NCBI RefSeq assembly: GCF_019913785.1
Contig: NZ_JAIOHK010000055.1
Location: forward strand, 124,001-188,000
DNA from: Altibacter sp.
Lineage (GTDB): Bacteria > Bacteroidota > Bacteroidia > Flavobacteriales > Flavobacteriaceae
Length of the DNA: 64,000 nt
Direction of reading: 5' to 3'
Under the pieces are notes generated by a model, which saw nothing but the letters and a program-made list of their open reading frames with translations, was not told the origin of the DNA and did no database searches. The position numbers and the translations under genes are program-made. Below are positions 47,824 to 55,069 of the stretch, piece by piece (positions within the stretch are counted from its first letter, which is position 1; every line of letters begins with the position of its first letter).

Positions 47824-48734
47824 GAATCGTGTCTCGCTCCTTTAAAAATTCTAAAAATATGTAATAAGGGTGGAAAAATAGCATCCATAGATTCGCTAGC
47901 GCCGATGGTTGATCCAGGCAAGGCCAGTAACAGGCTATTTCCATAAGTGCCCGCTACACTTCTCGAAAGCATGGCGTATGGAGTTCGATTTTGACCGTAA
48001 CTACGCACAGTTTCTTCTATACCCGAAATCCGTCTGTCTATCAGCGGTATTAATGCCTCCGGAGTCACATCTCTCATAGAAAGTCCGGTGCCTCCTGTAA
48101 AGATGATAAGGTCTATACCGCTATCCTTGTATTGTTGGGCTTTTTGTTGAATGACTTCTTTCTCGTCCGGAATCACCACATAATCGGAAACGACCACCTC
48201 ACATTCCTCCAGTTTCTTCTTAATTGCCAATCCGGCCTTATCTTCTTTTTGCCCGTCTGCGATAGTGTCCGAACAAACAATAACTGCCGCAGTAATATCT
48301 TTTCTGAAACGGTCTTTAAAATCGGATTTTCCTCCTTTTTTGTGCATTAATTTGATATGGTGAATTTCGACACCTTTGTCAATAGGCTTCAACATATCAT
48401 ACATATTCAAAGCCACCACACTTGCCCCATGCATCGCTTCAACCTCAACACCCGTTTTATATATGGTCTTGATCGTACACAATATGGTGATCTCCAGATC
48501 ATTTATTTCAAAATCGATTCCTGTATATTCAATAGGCAGCGGATGACAGTCTGGAAGCAAGTCGGGTGTTTTCTTTACGCCCAGCAAGCCCGCAGCCTTG
48601 CTCATGGCAAAGACATCTCCTTTGGGAACGGTCTTGTTCTTAATGGCTGAAATCGTTTCGGGCTGGCTAACTTTGACAATAGCTTGGGCCGTCGCTTCTC
48701 TAAGCGTATTTGACTTATGTGTTATGTCTATCAT
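47820..48734 (-). CDS. moaCB: Bifunctional MoaC-MoaB/MogA fusion (molybdenum cofactor)
   Basis: 304 residues in two parts. Residues 1-145 are MoaC (cyclic pyranopterin monophosphate synthase): catalytic Lys in PKGDVFAMS, DCHPLPIEY, GVEVEAMHGASV and Lys in KKGGKSDF. Residues ~150-304 are the MoaB/Mog molybdopterin-binding domain: DTIADGQKEDKAG, FTGGTGLSMRDVTPEA and ALPGSTIGASESMDA. So one chain supplies the second step and the adenylation step of the pathway. MoaC-MoaB fusions occur in Bacteroidota. It overlaps moaA by 4 bases. Confidence 0.95.
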   Translation of the reverse strand: MIDITHKSNTLREATAQAIVKVSQPETISAIKNKTVPKGDVFAMSKAAGLLGVKKTPDLLPDCHPLPIEYTGIDFEINDLEITILCTIKTIYKTGVEVEAMHGASVVALNMYDMLKPIDKGVEIHHIKLMHKKGGKSDFKDRFRKDITAAVIVCSDTIADGQKEDKAGLAIKKKLEECEVVVSDYVVIPDEKEVIQQKAQQYKDSGIDLIIFTGGTGLSMRDVTPEALIPLIDRRISGIEETVRSYGQNRTPYAMLSRSVAGTYGNSLLLALPGSTIGASESMDAIFPPLLHIFRIFKGARHDS

Positions 48735-48779
48735 TTTCTATTGAATATTTCATTTCGTTTTACCATTGCCCAATCAATC

Positions 48780-49223
48780 TCAAGAGTTTACTTTCCATTG
48801 ATGAGAGGTATCTTCAAAAATTTCTTTTCCGAAGATGGGAACTTTCTCTTTTATTTCATTAACCAGATATTCGATGGCTTGAAACACTTCTTTTCTTCTG
48901 GTGGCGGATACAAAAATGAACATACATATCTCACCTGCTTTCACCCCCCCCAAACTGTGATAAATATGCATACAGCTAAGATCGAATTTAGCAAAGGCGG
49001 CCTCACGGATCTCATGAAATGTTACATTGGCCATCTCTTCATAGGATGAATAATTTATCATTTTGACTGTTTTTCCTTCTAGGGTATCGGCACGAACCTG
49101 CCCTAGAAAGATATTGTGGGCTCCAATGGTTGTCTTGCTTTGATGCTTTGCAATTGAGTCTCCTATAAATTCTGACGAAATGGGACCTTCTATAAATACG
49201 CTCTTTGGTTTACGATCTTTCAT
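48780..49223 (-). CDS. moaE: Molybdopterin synthase large subunit
   Basis: 147 residues. MoaE landmarks are FLGQVRADTLEGKTV, YHSLGGVKAGE and the active-site Lys in NEIKEKVPIFGKE. The second Lys region differs slightly from the E. coli PIWKKE pattern (IFGKE). It transfers two sulfur atoms from MoaD thiocarboxylate to precursor Z. It overlaps moeB by 14 bases. Confidence 0.93.
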   Translation of the reverse strand: MKDRKPKSVFIEGPISSEFIGDSIAKHQSKTTIGAHNIFLGQVRADTLEGKTVKMINYSSYEEMANVTFHEIREAAFAKFDLSCMHIYHSLGGVKAGEICMFIFVSATRRKEVFQAIEYLVNEIKEKVPIFGKEIFEDTSHQWKVNS

Positions 49224-50298
49224 ACTGACTATTTTTTTGATACGCTAAAATTGCATGAACGCCTTCTTTCAGGCTATAACAATTATGAATCTGATGTTTT
49301 TGTAAAATGGATACTGCTTTTCGGCTTCGTTCTCCTACAGCACAAAAGAAAACCTTTTCCTTTGCTGAATTCAAATGCTTTATTTGATCTTCCAACCGAC
49401 TTAGTGGAATCTGGATCATATTTTCAAGGGCCACTTTTGGAGTCTCATGCGGCTCACGAACATCGATAAATTGAACATTCGTCAATTCTGAAATGCCCTC
49501 CATTGCAATTTCAAGGATCGGCATTTCACAATTAAATGCATAATTGAGTTCCTGAAATGTTTCCCTTTTCGAAACTATCTCTTGTATGATTCTTTCAGAT
49601 CGGGGAATGGCCAAGGTAGTAATATGTGTCGTCAAGGCGTTGTAAATTAGCACCCTTCCGCTTAAAGCATTTCCCAAATCAAGAATGAGCTTTAGCACCT
49701 CATTTGCCTGCATGGATCCGATTATCCCCGGCAATACCCCTAGAACGCCAATTTCTGAACAATTGGCCACCGAACCCGCTTTTGGTGGGGTAGGGAATAG
49801 ACATCGGTAACTAGGCCCGTTTTTATAATTGAAGACGGCAACCTGCCCTTCAAACTTTAAAATAGCTCCGTACACTAGAGGTTTATTGGTTATTACAGAG
49901 GCATCGTTTACCAAGTATCTTGTTGTAAAATTGTCTGAGCCATCCACTATAATATCGTACAATGAAAAAAGTGCTAAGGCATTCAAATGTGTTAATCTAT
50001 ACGGATACGTGTGGATGGTTATGGTGTCATTCAAATCAGAAAGCCGCTCTTTAGCTGCCGTCGCTTTGTTTCTACCCAGGTCGGACGATCCAAATAACAC
50101 CTGACGCTGTAGATTGGATTCTTCCACAATATCAAAATCAATAATACCAATTGTACCAACCCCAGCTGCGGTGAGATATTGCAAAACAGGGCACCCCAAA
50201 CCACCAGCCCCAATGACAAGGACCTTTGCTTTTGAAAGTTTATCCTGACCGATTTGGCCAATTTCCGGTAATACAATATGTCTACTATATCTGCTCAT
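49210..50298 (-). CDS. moeB: MoeB-type adenylyltransferase fused to a rhodanese domain
   Basis: From the ATG at 50298 it has 362 residues. Residues ~5-240 are the ThiF/MoeB E1-like domain: GAGGLGCPVLQYL (ATP loop), DNFTTRYLVND and the P-rich loop with CLFPTPPKAGSV. The zinc cysteine pairs (CxxC twice) of E. coli MoeB are not complete. The C-terminal ~100 residues are a rhodanese domain with active loop CAVGERS. It adenylates the Gly-Gly end of MoaD and probably delivers sulfur to it in one protein. The ATG at 50313 is an alternative start. Confidence 0.92.
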   Translation of the reverse strand: MSRYSRHIVLPEIGQIGQDKLSKAKVLVIGAGGLGCPVLQYLTAAGVGTIGIIDFDIVEESNLQRQVLFGSSDLGRNKATAAKERLSDLNDTITIHTYPYRLTHLNALALFSLYDIIVDGSDNFTTRYLVNDASVITNKPLVYGAILKFEGQVAVFNYKNGPSYRCLFPTPPKAGSVANCSEIGVLGVLPGIIGSMQANEVLKLILDLGNALSGRVLIYNALTTHITTLAIPRSERIIQEIVSKRETFQELNYAFNCEMPILEIAMEGISELTNVQFIDVREPHETPKVALENMIQIPLSRLEDQIKHLNSAKEKVFFCAVGERSRKAVSILQKHQIHNCYSLKEGVHAILAYQKNSQYERS

Positions 50299-50319
50299 AT
50301 TTATGTTTACCATTTTCTA

Positions 50320-50553
50320 TCATCCACCGGCAAAGGGAGGCAACAAAACAATTTCGGTACCAGTGATAATAGTCTCCGTTGGAACAATCTTATTATTTTG
50401 TGCCACCTGAAAATCCATTCCTTCTAGCGGCGGATACTTTGCATAAAGTGCTTCCAGCAGTTCTTCAATGCTATCTTGAGAAAACCAGAATAACTCTTCT
50501 TGCCGCTGTACGGCCTCCGCAAGCAGCCCATAATATTTAATCGTCAAATTCAT
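50320..50553 (-). CDS. moaD: Molybdopterin synthase small subunit (sulfur carrier)
   Basis: 77 residues with the ubiquitin-like MoaD fold. The end is PPFAGG, whose terminal Gly-Gly is adenylated by MoeB and then carries the thiocarboxylate. It overlaps mobA by 17 bases and lies just before moeB. Confidence 0.93.
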   Translation of the reverse strand: MNLTIKYYGLLAEAVQRQEELFWFSQDSIEELLEALYAKYPPLEGMDFQVAQNNKIVPTETIITGTEIVLLPPFAGG

Positions 50554-51121
50554 TCTTCAATACGTTTAGATCATGTTCGGTATTAATATTAACGGCATGT
50601 TTTTCTAGGCTCTTGTCCAATACAATGGTTTTGACTTTTAGCTGGTCAACAAAAACCCGCAAGCGCCTTTCACCCGATTCCAATAAGGTTAAACAATGGT
50701 TCTTACATCGCTTCTTATACAAAGCGATCAAGGGCATGGTTTTATTTTGGCTTTGAACCTGAACGACATCAAAAGAAATGTCATCTTCGGCGATCAATTG
50801 TTTTAAAATGGCAATATCAATTAAGGGTACATCACAGCTTAATATTAGGTTATTTTCAGTTTTTGAGTAAAACAAGCCCGTATAAATCCCTGCCAAAGGC
50901 CCTGCGTCCTTTATAAGGTCACTCACCCTTGTAGCGTTAAAGCGGTCATAATCTTTGTTGTCGCTAACAATAATGACATTTGTTACTAAAGCTTTAAGAA
51001 CCTCCAGAATATGCTCGACAAATAATTTGTTCTTAAAAGGCAAAAGACCCTTATCACTTCCCATTCTAGTGCTTTTCCCACCTGCGAGAATGATTCCTGT
51101 TATGTAATTATTTCTATTCAT
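50537..51121 (-). CDS. mobA: Molybdenum cofactor guanylyltransferase
   Basis: 194 residues with the MobA nucleotide loop GIILAGGKSTRMGSDKGLLP and the metal Asp in LILSCDVPLI. It links GMP to the molybdenum cofactor to form MGD, the form used by the formate dehydrogenase and the nitrate reductase encoded here. It shares one base with the TauE-family gene upstream, so translation is coupled. Confidence 0.94.
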   Translation of the reverse strand: MNRNNYITGIILAGGKSTRMGSDKGLLPFKNKLFVEHILEVLKALVTNVIIVSDNKDYDRFNATRVSDLIKDAGPLAGIYTGLFYSKTENNLILSCDVPLIDIAILKQLIAEDDISFDVVQVQSQNKTMPLIALYKKRCKNHCLTLLESGERRLRVFVDQLKVKTIVLDKSLEKHAVNINTEHDLNVLKNEFDD

Positions 51122-51864
51122 TATGTAGTAAACAATTTAATAGAGGCGAAAATAAGCACTATGGCAAGTAAATGTCTCAACTGCTTATTGTACAATTTTT
51201 TACTTCCAATATAGCTTCCGAAGAAACCACCAATAACCGCAATACCTACCATTACCAAGGATAGTGATGACAATCTCATGTTATTGCTAAATTGACCTGC
51301 CAGGCCCGCAGCCGAATTGACCCAGATAAATAAAGCAGAAACAGCGGCAGCCTCCTTTATTTTCCCCCAATGCAATAACAAAATCACAGGGCTTAAAATA
51401 ATGCCTCCCCCAATTCCAATAAGCCCTGAAAAAAATCCAATAATCCCTCCTACCAGGAGACCCTGCCAAATTTTAACTTCCTTTATAAAAGTACCTTCTT
51501 TACCAAAGACGTTCAGCATTTTTAGTATGGCAAAAATCAACAGCACTCCTAGTATCTTTTTGTAGATAGAAGCGTCTACCTCAATCATACCTCCTAAAAA
51601 CGCCATTGGAACAGAAGCTATGGCAAAAGACATAAACATTTTTTTATTAAAATATCCAGCTCTGTAATAATGGTAAAATGCGATACCAGCCACAAATAAA
51701 TTGAGTAAGAGCGCGGTAGGTTTCATTTCTTCCGGAGAAAATGAGAAAATGGCCATCAACGCTAAGTAACCACTCGCGCCGCCATGCCCAACACTTGCAT
51801 ATAAAAAGGCAACTATAGGTAGAATCACCAGAAATGGCCAAATAGCTGTGATATCTTGCATCAT
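51121..51864 (-). CDS. TauE/SafE-family sulfite (anion) exporter
   Basis: 247 residues with 7-8 transmembrane helices and the family motif GLIGIGGGIILSP in the second repeat; the first repeat has YASVGHGGASGYLAL. The family moves sulfite, sulfoacetate and related sulfur anions across the inner membrane. It is locked inside the molybdenum cofactor operon: a 4-base overlap with the ModE-like gene and a 1-base overlap with mobA. That placement suggests an anion linked to cofactor assembly (inference), but the substrate is unknown. Confidence 0.88.
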   Translation of the reverse strand: MMQDITAIWPFLVILPIVAFLYASVGHGGASGYLALMAIFSFSPEEMKPTALLLNLFVAGIAFYHYYRAGYFNKKMFMSFAIASVPMAFLGGMIEVDASIYKKILGVLLIFAILKMLNVFGKEGTFIKEVKIWQGLLVGGIIGFFSGLIGIGGGIILSPVILLLHWGKIKEAAAVSALFIWVNSAAGLAGQFSNNMRLSSLSLVMVGIAVIGGFFGSYIGSKKLYNKQLRHLLAIVLIFASIKLFTT

Positions 51865-52199
51865 AAATTCTCCAATTTTTTAAGCTGCGTATCCAAATAA
51901 TTCCAACAACCGTGATTTATATCATCGAATGTAGATATAAGTTTCTTTCCATATGGTGTTAGCAACATTCCCCCGCCGTTTTTACCACCAACACTGCTGA
52001 CGATCACTGGTTCATTGGCCGATTTGTTTACCGAATCAATAAGAATCCAAGCCTTTTTATAAGATATTTTTAAGCTCCTTGCGGCCTTAGACAGTGAGCC
52101 TGTTTCTTCAATTGCCTTAAGTAATCGCACTCTGCCCCCTCCCAAAAACACATGCTCATCAACTTCAATCCAAATTCTACTCTTAATTTTAAATCTCAT
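51861..52199 (-). CDS. ModE-like winged-helix regulator lacking the molybdate-binding domain
   Basis: 112 residues that match only the N-terminal DNA-binding half of ModE: GGGRVRLLKAIEETGSLSKAARSLKISYKKAW, then GGKNGGGMLLTPYGKKL. The molybdate-binding Di-MOP half is absent, so it cannot sense molybdate in the E. coli way. It lies 6 bases downstream of moeA inside the operon and probably controls it or molybdenum enzyme genes (inference). Confidence 0.88.
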   Translation of the reverse strand: MRFKIKSRIWIEVDEHVFLGGGRVRLLKAIEETGSLSKAARSLKISYKKAWILIDSVNKSANEPVIVSSVGGKNGGGMLLTPYGKKLISTFDDINHGCWNYLDTQLKKLENL

Positions 52200-52205
52200 A
52201 CTGAA

Positions 52206-53384
52206 TTAATTTGGTAAATGTATCACATCTACAATATCGTCGGGTGCTATTTCAACAACATCATCCGGCACAAAAACCAATGCATTTGCAATAGCAAAAG
52301 TCTGTAACATCGCTGAACTTTGTCCTTCTAGCAAAGCGATCTTTTCATTTGCGTAGACTGCCTTTAAAAATTGGGGGCGCCCCCCTTTTTTTACAAAAAA
52401 TGAAGCCGATTTTTCCTTTGTCCTCTTTAGTTGAAAGTTGAGGTCGCCTGATAATCTTTGTAAGGCGGTATACACATAAATATAAAAGCAACTCAGTGCA
52501 GCCGCAGGATTTCCGGGAAGTGCAAAAACGATGGTATCGGTCATTCTTCCAAAAAAGAAAGGTTTGCCTGGTTTTTGATTCACCTTATAAAACAACTGCT
52601 CAACCCCCAGCGCCTTCAAAGTACGACCAACGAAGTCGTAATCTCCTACTGAAATTCCACCTGTAATCAGGACTATATCATTTTCATTGATGACGGTCTG
52701 TAAAATATCATAGGTCATTTGAGCATCATCTTCAACCTTATATGTGGACACTCGATTATAACCAAGACTGCGAATCGCGGATGACAACATGGACGTATTG
52801 CTCTCATATATTTGGCCATGACTTAGAGGCTGTCCAGCAGTTATCAATTCGTTTCCAGTAGTTAAAATGGCCACAGAAGGCTTCTGAAAAACCTTAACTT
52901 CTTCGACTCCTATTGAAGTTAGAAAACCGATGGCTGCCGGTGTCAATCTTGTCCCTTTTTTAAGAGCTACGGCCCCCTTATTTACTTGTTCGCCCAGAGG
53001 CCGAATATTTTCTCCTGAAAAAGGAACATGAGATAATAGAATAGAGTCTCCTTTGGCAGATACTTTTTCCTGCATAACCACTGCATCAGCGGAGTCTGGA
53101 ACCGCCGCTCCAGTAAAGATCCGTACCGCCTCTCCTTTTTTCAGTATAGGATTGTGAGCCTCTCCGGCCTTTACCTCTCCGACAACTCTATAGGTGTCCA
53201 AGTCATGTAAATGAAGCGCAAAACCATCCATGGCAGACTGCCTAAATGGAGGCATATTAATTGGTGAAACAACGGCTTCGGAAACTATAAATCCTAGGGC
53301 ATCTACCGAATTTCTGGTTTCCAAATGTACCGTTGGAAACACGTTTTCTTCTATAATTCGCAAAGCCTCGTAAACCGAAATCAT
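52206..53384 (-). CDS. moeA: Molybdopterin molybdenumtransferase
   Basis: 392 residues with all MoeA domains: PPFRQSAMDGFA, the RIFTGAAVPDSADAVV loop, TTGNELITAGQPL, ITGGISVGDYDF and FALPGNPAAALSCFY. The C-terminal beta domain (~320-392) is present. It inserts molybdate into adenylated molybdopterin. It is the first gene of the long leftward run from moeA to the formate dehydrogenase genes, so the main promoter should lie right of 53384. Confidence 0.95.
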   Translation of the reverse strand: MISVYEALRIIEENVFPTVHLETRNSVDALGFIVSEAVVSPINMPPFRQSAMDGFALHLHDLDTYRVVGEVKAGEAHNPILKKGEAVRIFTGAAVPDSADAVVMQEKVSAKGDSILLSHVPFSGENIRPLGEQVNKGAVALKKGTRLTPAAIGFLTSIGVEEVKVFQKPSVAILTTGNELITAGQPLSHGQIYESNTSMLSSAIRSLGYNRVSTYKVEDDAQMTYDILQTVINENDIVLITGGISVGDYDFVGRTLKALGVEQLFYKVNQKPGKPFFFGRMTDTIVFALPGNPAAALSCFYIYVYTALQRLSGDLNFQLKRTKEKSASFFVKKGGRPQFLKAVYANEKIALLEGQSSAMLQTFAIANALVFVPDDVVEIAPDDIVDVIHLPN

Positions 53385-53725
53385 TATTTAGCGTTATTTC
53401 CCTATAAATATAACACTATTTTGAATATGGATAAATAATGAATTCATAAAAATAAATACTTCAAGGGATAGAATTTTGCATGTTGGTTTCGAACCGGACT
53501 GTGCATAAACAAAAGTCTTGTGGACATAGTAAACGAAGAGGCGAGATGGCATTAAAGCTACAACAGGCATTATAAAGGCCTTTGATTTCAACATTTTGCC
53601 GGTATTCCATTTTCGTTTTGCCCAAGACATTCATTCTTTTCATCCGGCTATGAGCTGGCAAAAAGAGATTTTTTTGCACAATACGAAGGACATAGCGTAT
53701 CTTTATAGGGAAATAATGCTAGATT
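53385..53725. other. Intergenic region between moeA and the MORN-like gene
   Basis: 341 bases. It should hold the moeA promoter, but I find no clear TAnnTTTG box or palindrome. Rightward from ~53475 a frame reads through with three stop codons inside it, and short leftward frames exist; none resembles a family I know. Confidence 0.4.
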
Positions 53726-54103
53726 ATGTCTCTCTTTAGCTATAATAGTTACCACAAGATTATTACGGCCATAATATTGATGGGCTGGGTAATTTTGCAT
53801 TTTAGTAAAAGAGACGAAATTCAGGATCATTTTGATAATGGTCAAGTAAAACTAATATCCAGTGTCGAAAATGGAAAGAACGAGGGCAAGTGGATTTGGT
53901 ACTATGAGAGTGGTAAGAAAAAAATGGAAGGGACATTTCTAAATGGAAAAAGACAAGGTACTTGGATTACTTGGGATAGAAATGGAAATAAACTTACTGA
54001 AGGAATTTACGAAAATGACATGTTAAATGGCGAATATATTAAATGGAGTCCGGACGGTCAGATAGTAGAACGCTTGTATTATGTCAATGACAAATTAAAG
54101 TAG
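53726..54103 (+). CDS. MORN-repeat / YwqK-like protein
   Basis: 125 residues. An N-terminal hydrophobic helix (~11-24) is followed by about four repeats of the pattern G.W.WY..G.K..EG.F.NGK.QG.W (residues ~35-125). Databases call many such proteins YwqK-family antitoxins, but the repeat is a general MORN-type beta hairpin. There is no toxin gene next to it. Probably membrane-anchored; function unknown. Confidence 0.75.
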   Translation: MSLFSYNSYHKIITAIILMGWVILHFSKRDEIQDHFDNGQVKLISSVENGKNEGKWIWYYESGKKKMEGTFLNGKRQGTWITWDRNGNKLTEGIYENDMLNGEYIKWSPDGQIVERLYYVNDKLK

Positions 54104-54110
54104 TTTCTTA

Positions 54111-54569
54111 TTAAATAGGCAACTCAAAGCTAGTTTCCCATATCTCGTTGGAATCTTGTTTTTGCAGCTTTACTTTCATGAATTGATCGTCTTTTTTCTT
54201 GAATAGTGAACGATTTACAATTATGCTCTTTTCTGTTGTCAGATCATCCTTCATTTCATCTCCAATTCTTGGCATAAACGGATATTTTATTGTCAGTTTT
54301 TCATCTTCGGTTCGAACTAGCTCCTGCGCAATATCAAAAATGAATTCTTCAAATTTTGCGGATATAACTTGATCATTAACTTCCTCTTTTGCCTTTGGGT
54401 CTATTCCCGATGTCCATTCAAAAAACCGTTTCACAGATAATATTTTTAGTTCAGATCTAATGTACTCAGGAAACGGGGAACGGATATGATTTTTCCCGTT
54501 AAACCAAAAGTTGAAGGTTTGTTCTACAAATTCACTGCTTTCTACACTAGTGGAATCAAGCTCTCTCAT
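54111..54569 (-). CDS. Hypothetical soluble protein, 152 aa
   Basis: I do not recognise it. It has no signal peptide or membrane helix, is rich in charged residues and reads as alternating helices (~10-85) and strands (~95-150). No cysteines or catalytic motif are visible. A perfect -7 box lies 57 bases upstream, which supports expression. It is convergent with the MORN-like gene, with only 7 bases between stops, and lies between the cofactor operon and the nitrate transporter genes. Confidence 0.7.
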   Translation of the reverse strand: MRELDSTSVESSEFVEQTFNFWFNGKNHIRSPFPEYIRSELKILSVKRFFEWTSGIDPKAKEEVNDQVISAKFEEFIFDIAQELVRTEDEKLTIKYPFMPRIGDEMKDDLTTEKSIIVNRSLFKKKDDQFMKVKLQKQDSNEIWETSFELPI

Positions 54570-54625
54570 TTCTGTTGTTTAAGTTAATAACTCCTTGCTA
54601 TTTGGATTAAGTTAAGTAGAAAGTA

Positions 54626-54633
54626 CAAAGATA
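54626..54633 (-). promoter_or_regulatory. Candidate -7 box for the 152-aa hypothetical gene
   Basis: The minus strand reads TATCTTTG (TAnnTTTG), 56 bases before the ATG at 54569. Confidence 0.4.
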
Positions 54634-54808
54634 GACGAGCCGGGAGTAAAAAAAAAATATAAACCCAAACTCGTTGTTTCTAAGGGAGATTTAGTAAAAA
54701 AAATTGCAGAAAGCGCACAGAATATGAGCCGCATCATTTTTTTAAACATGCTTAATCAATTTCTTTACGTCATTGATAAATGGCAATTTTTTAACCCGGT
54801 AAGAGTAT

Positions 54809-55069
54809 ATGAAAAAACAAGCATCTTTTGGACGCTTAAATAGAATTGTAATTTTTGCAGGGCTACTATTTTTAGTTGTCCTACCATGTACTGCACAGAT
54901 TACACCAACGGATAAATTAGGACCAACGACAGAGTATCGAGACGGTTATATAACATTGGCCCTTCCTGCACAGGATACGGCAATTTTTACCGATCAGAGG
55001 ACTCGATTTAATTTGGAGTGGTTAATAATCGCAATGAAGCCCACTTTTATTGGAAATCCACAATTGTAA
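54809..55069 (+). CDS. Small exported protein (86 aa) coupled to narK; possibly a truncated gene
   Basis: ATG start, a clear signal peptide (about residues 1-29, ending PCTAQ), then 57 residues of unknown type. Its TAA shares two bases with the next ATG (TAATG), so it is translationally coupled to the nitrate transporter. I recognise no family. The short mature part and the abrupt end after a strand-like stretch could mean a truncated exported protein, but the tidy coupling argues that it is a real small gene. Confidence 0.55.
   Translation: MKKQASFGRLNRIVIFAGLLFLVVLPCTAQITPTDKLGPTTEYRDGYITLALPAQDTAIFTDQRTRFNLEWLIIAMKPTFIGNPQL

Noticed and set aside
53394-53679. Short minus-strand frames between moeA and the MORN-like gene
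   Set aside because: Two overlapping frames of 72-78 codons show no domain, signal or family resemblance; they are probably chance.
53726-54569. Toxin-antitoxin pair (YwqK-like antitoxin plus hypothetical)
   Set aside because: The genes are convergent, not co-transcribed, and the neighbour shows no toxin motif; the antitoxin label of YwqK-like proteins is weak.
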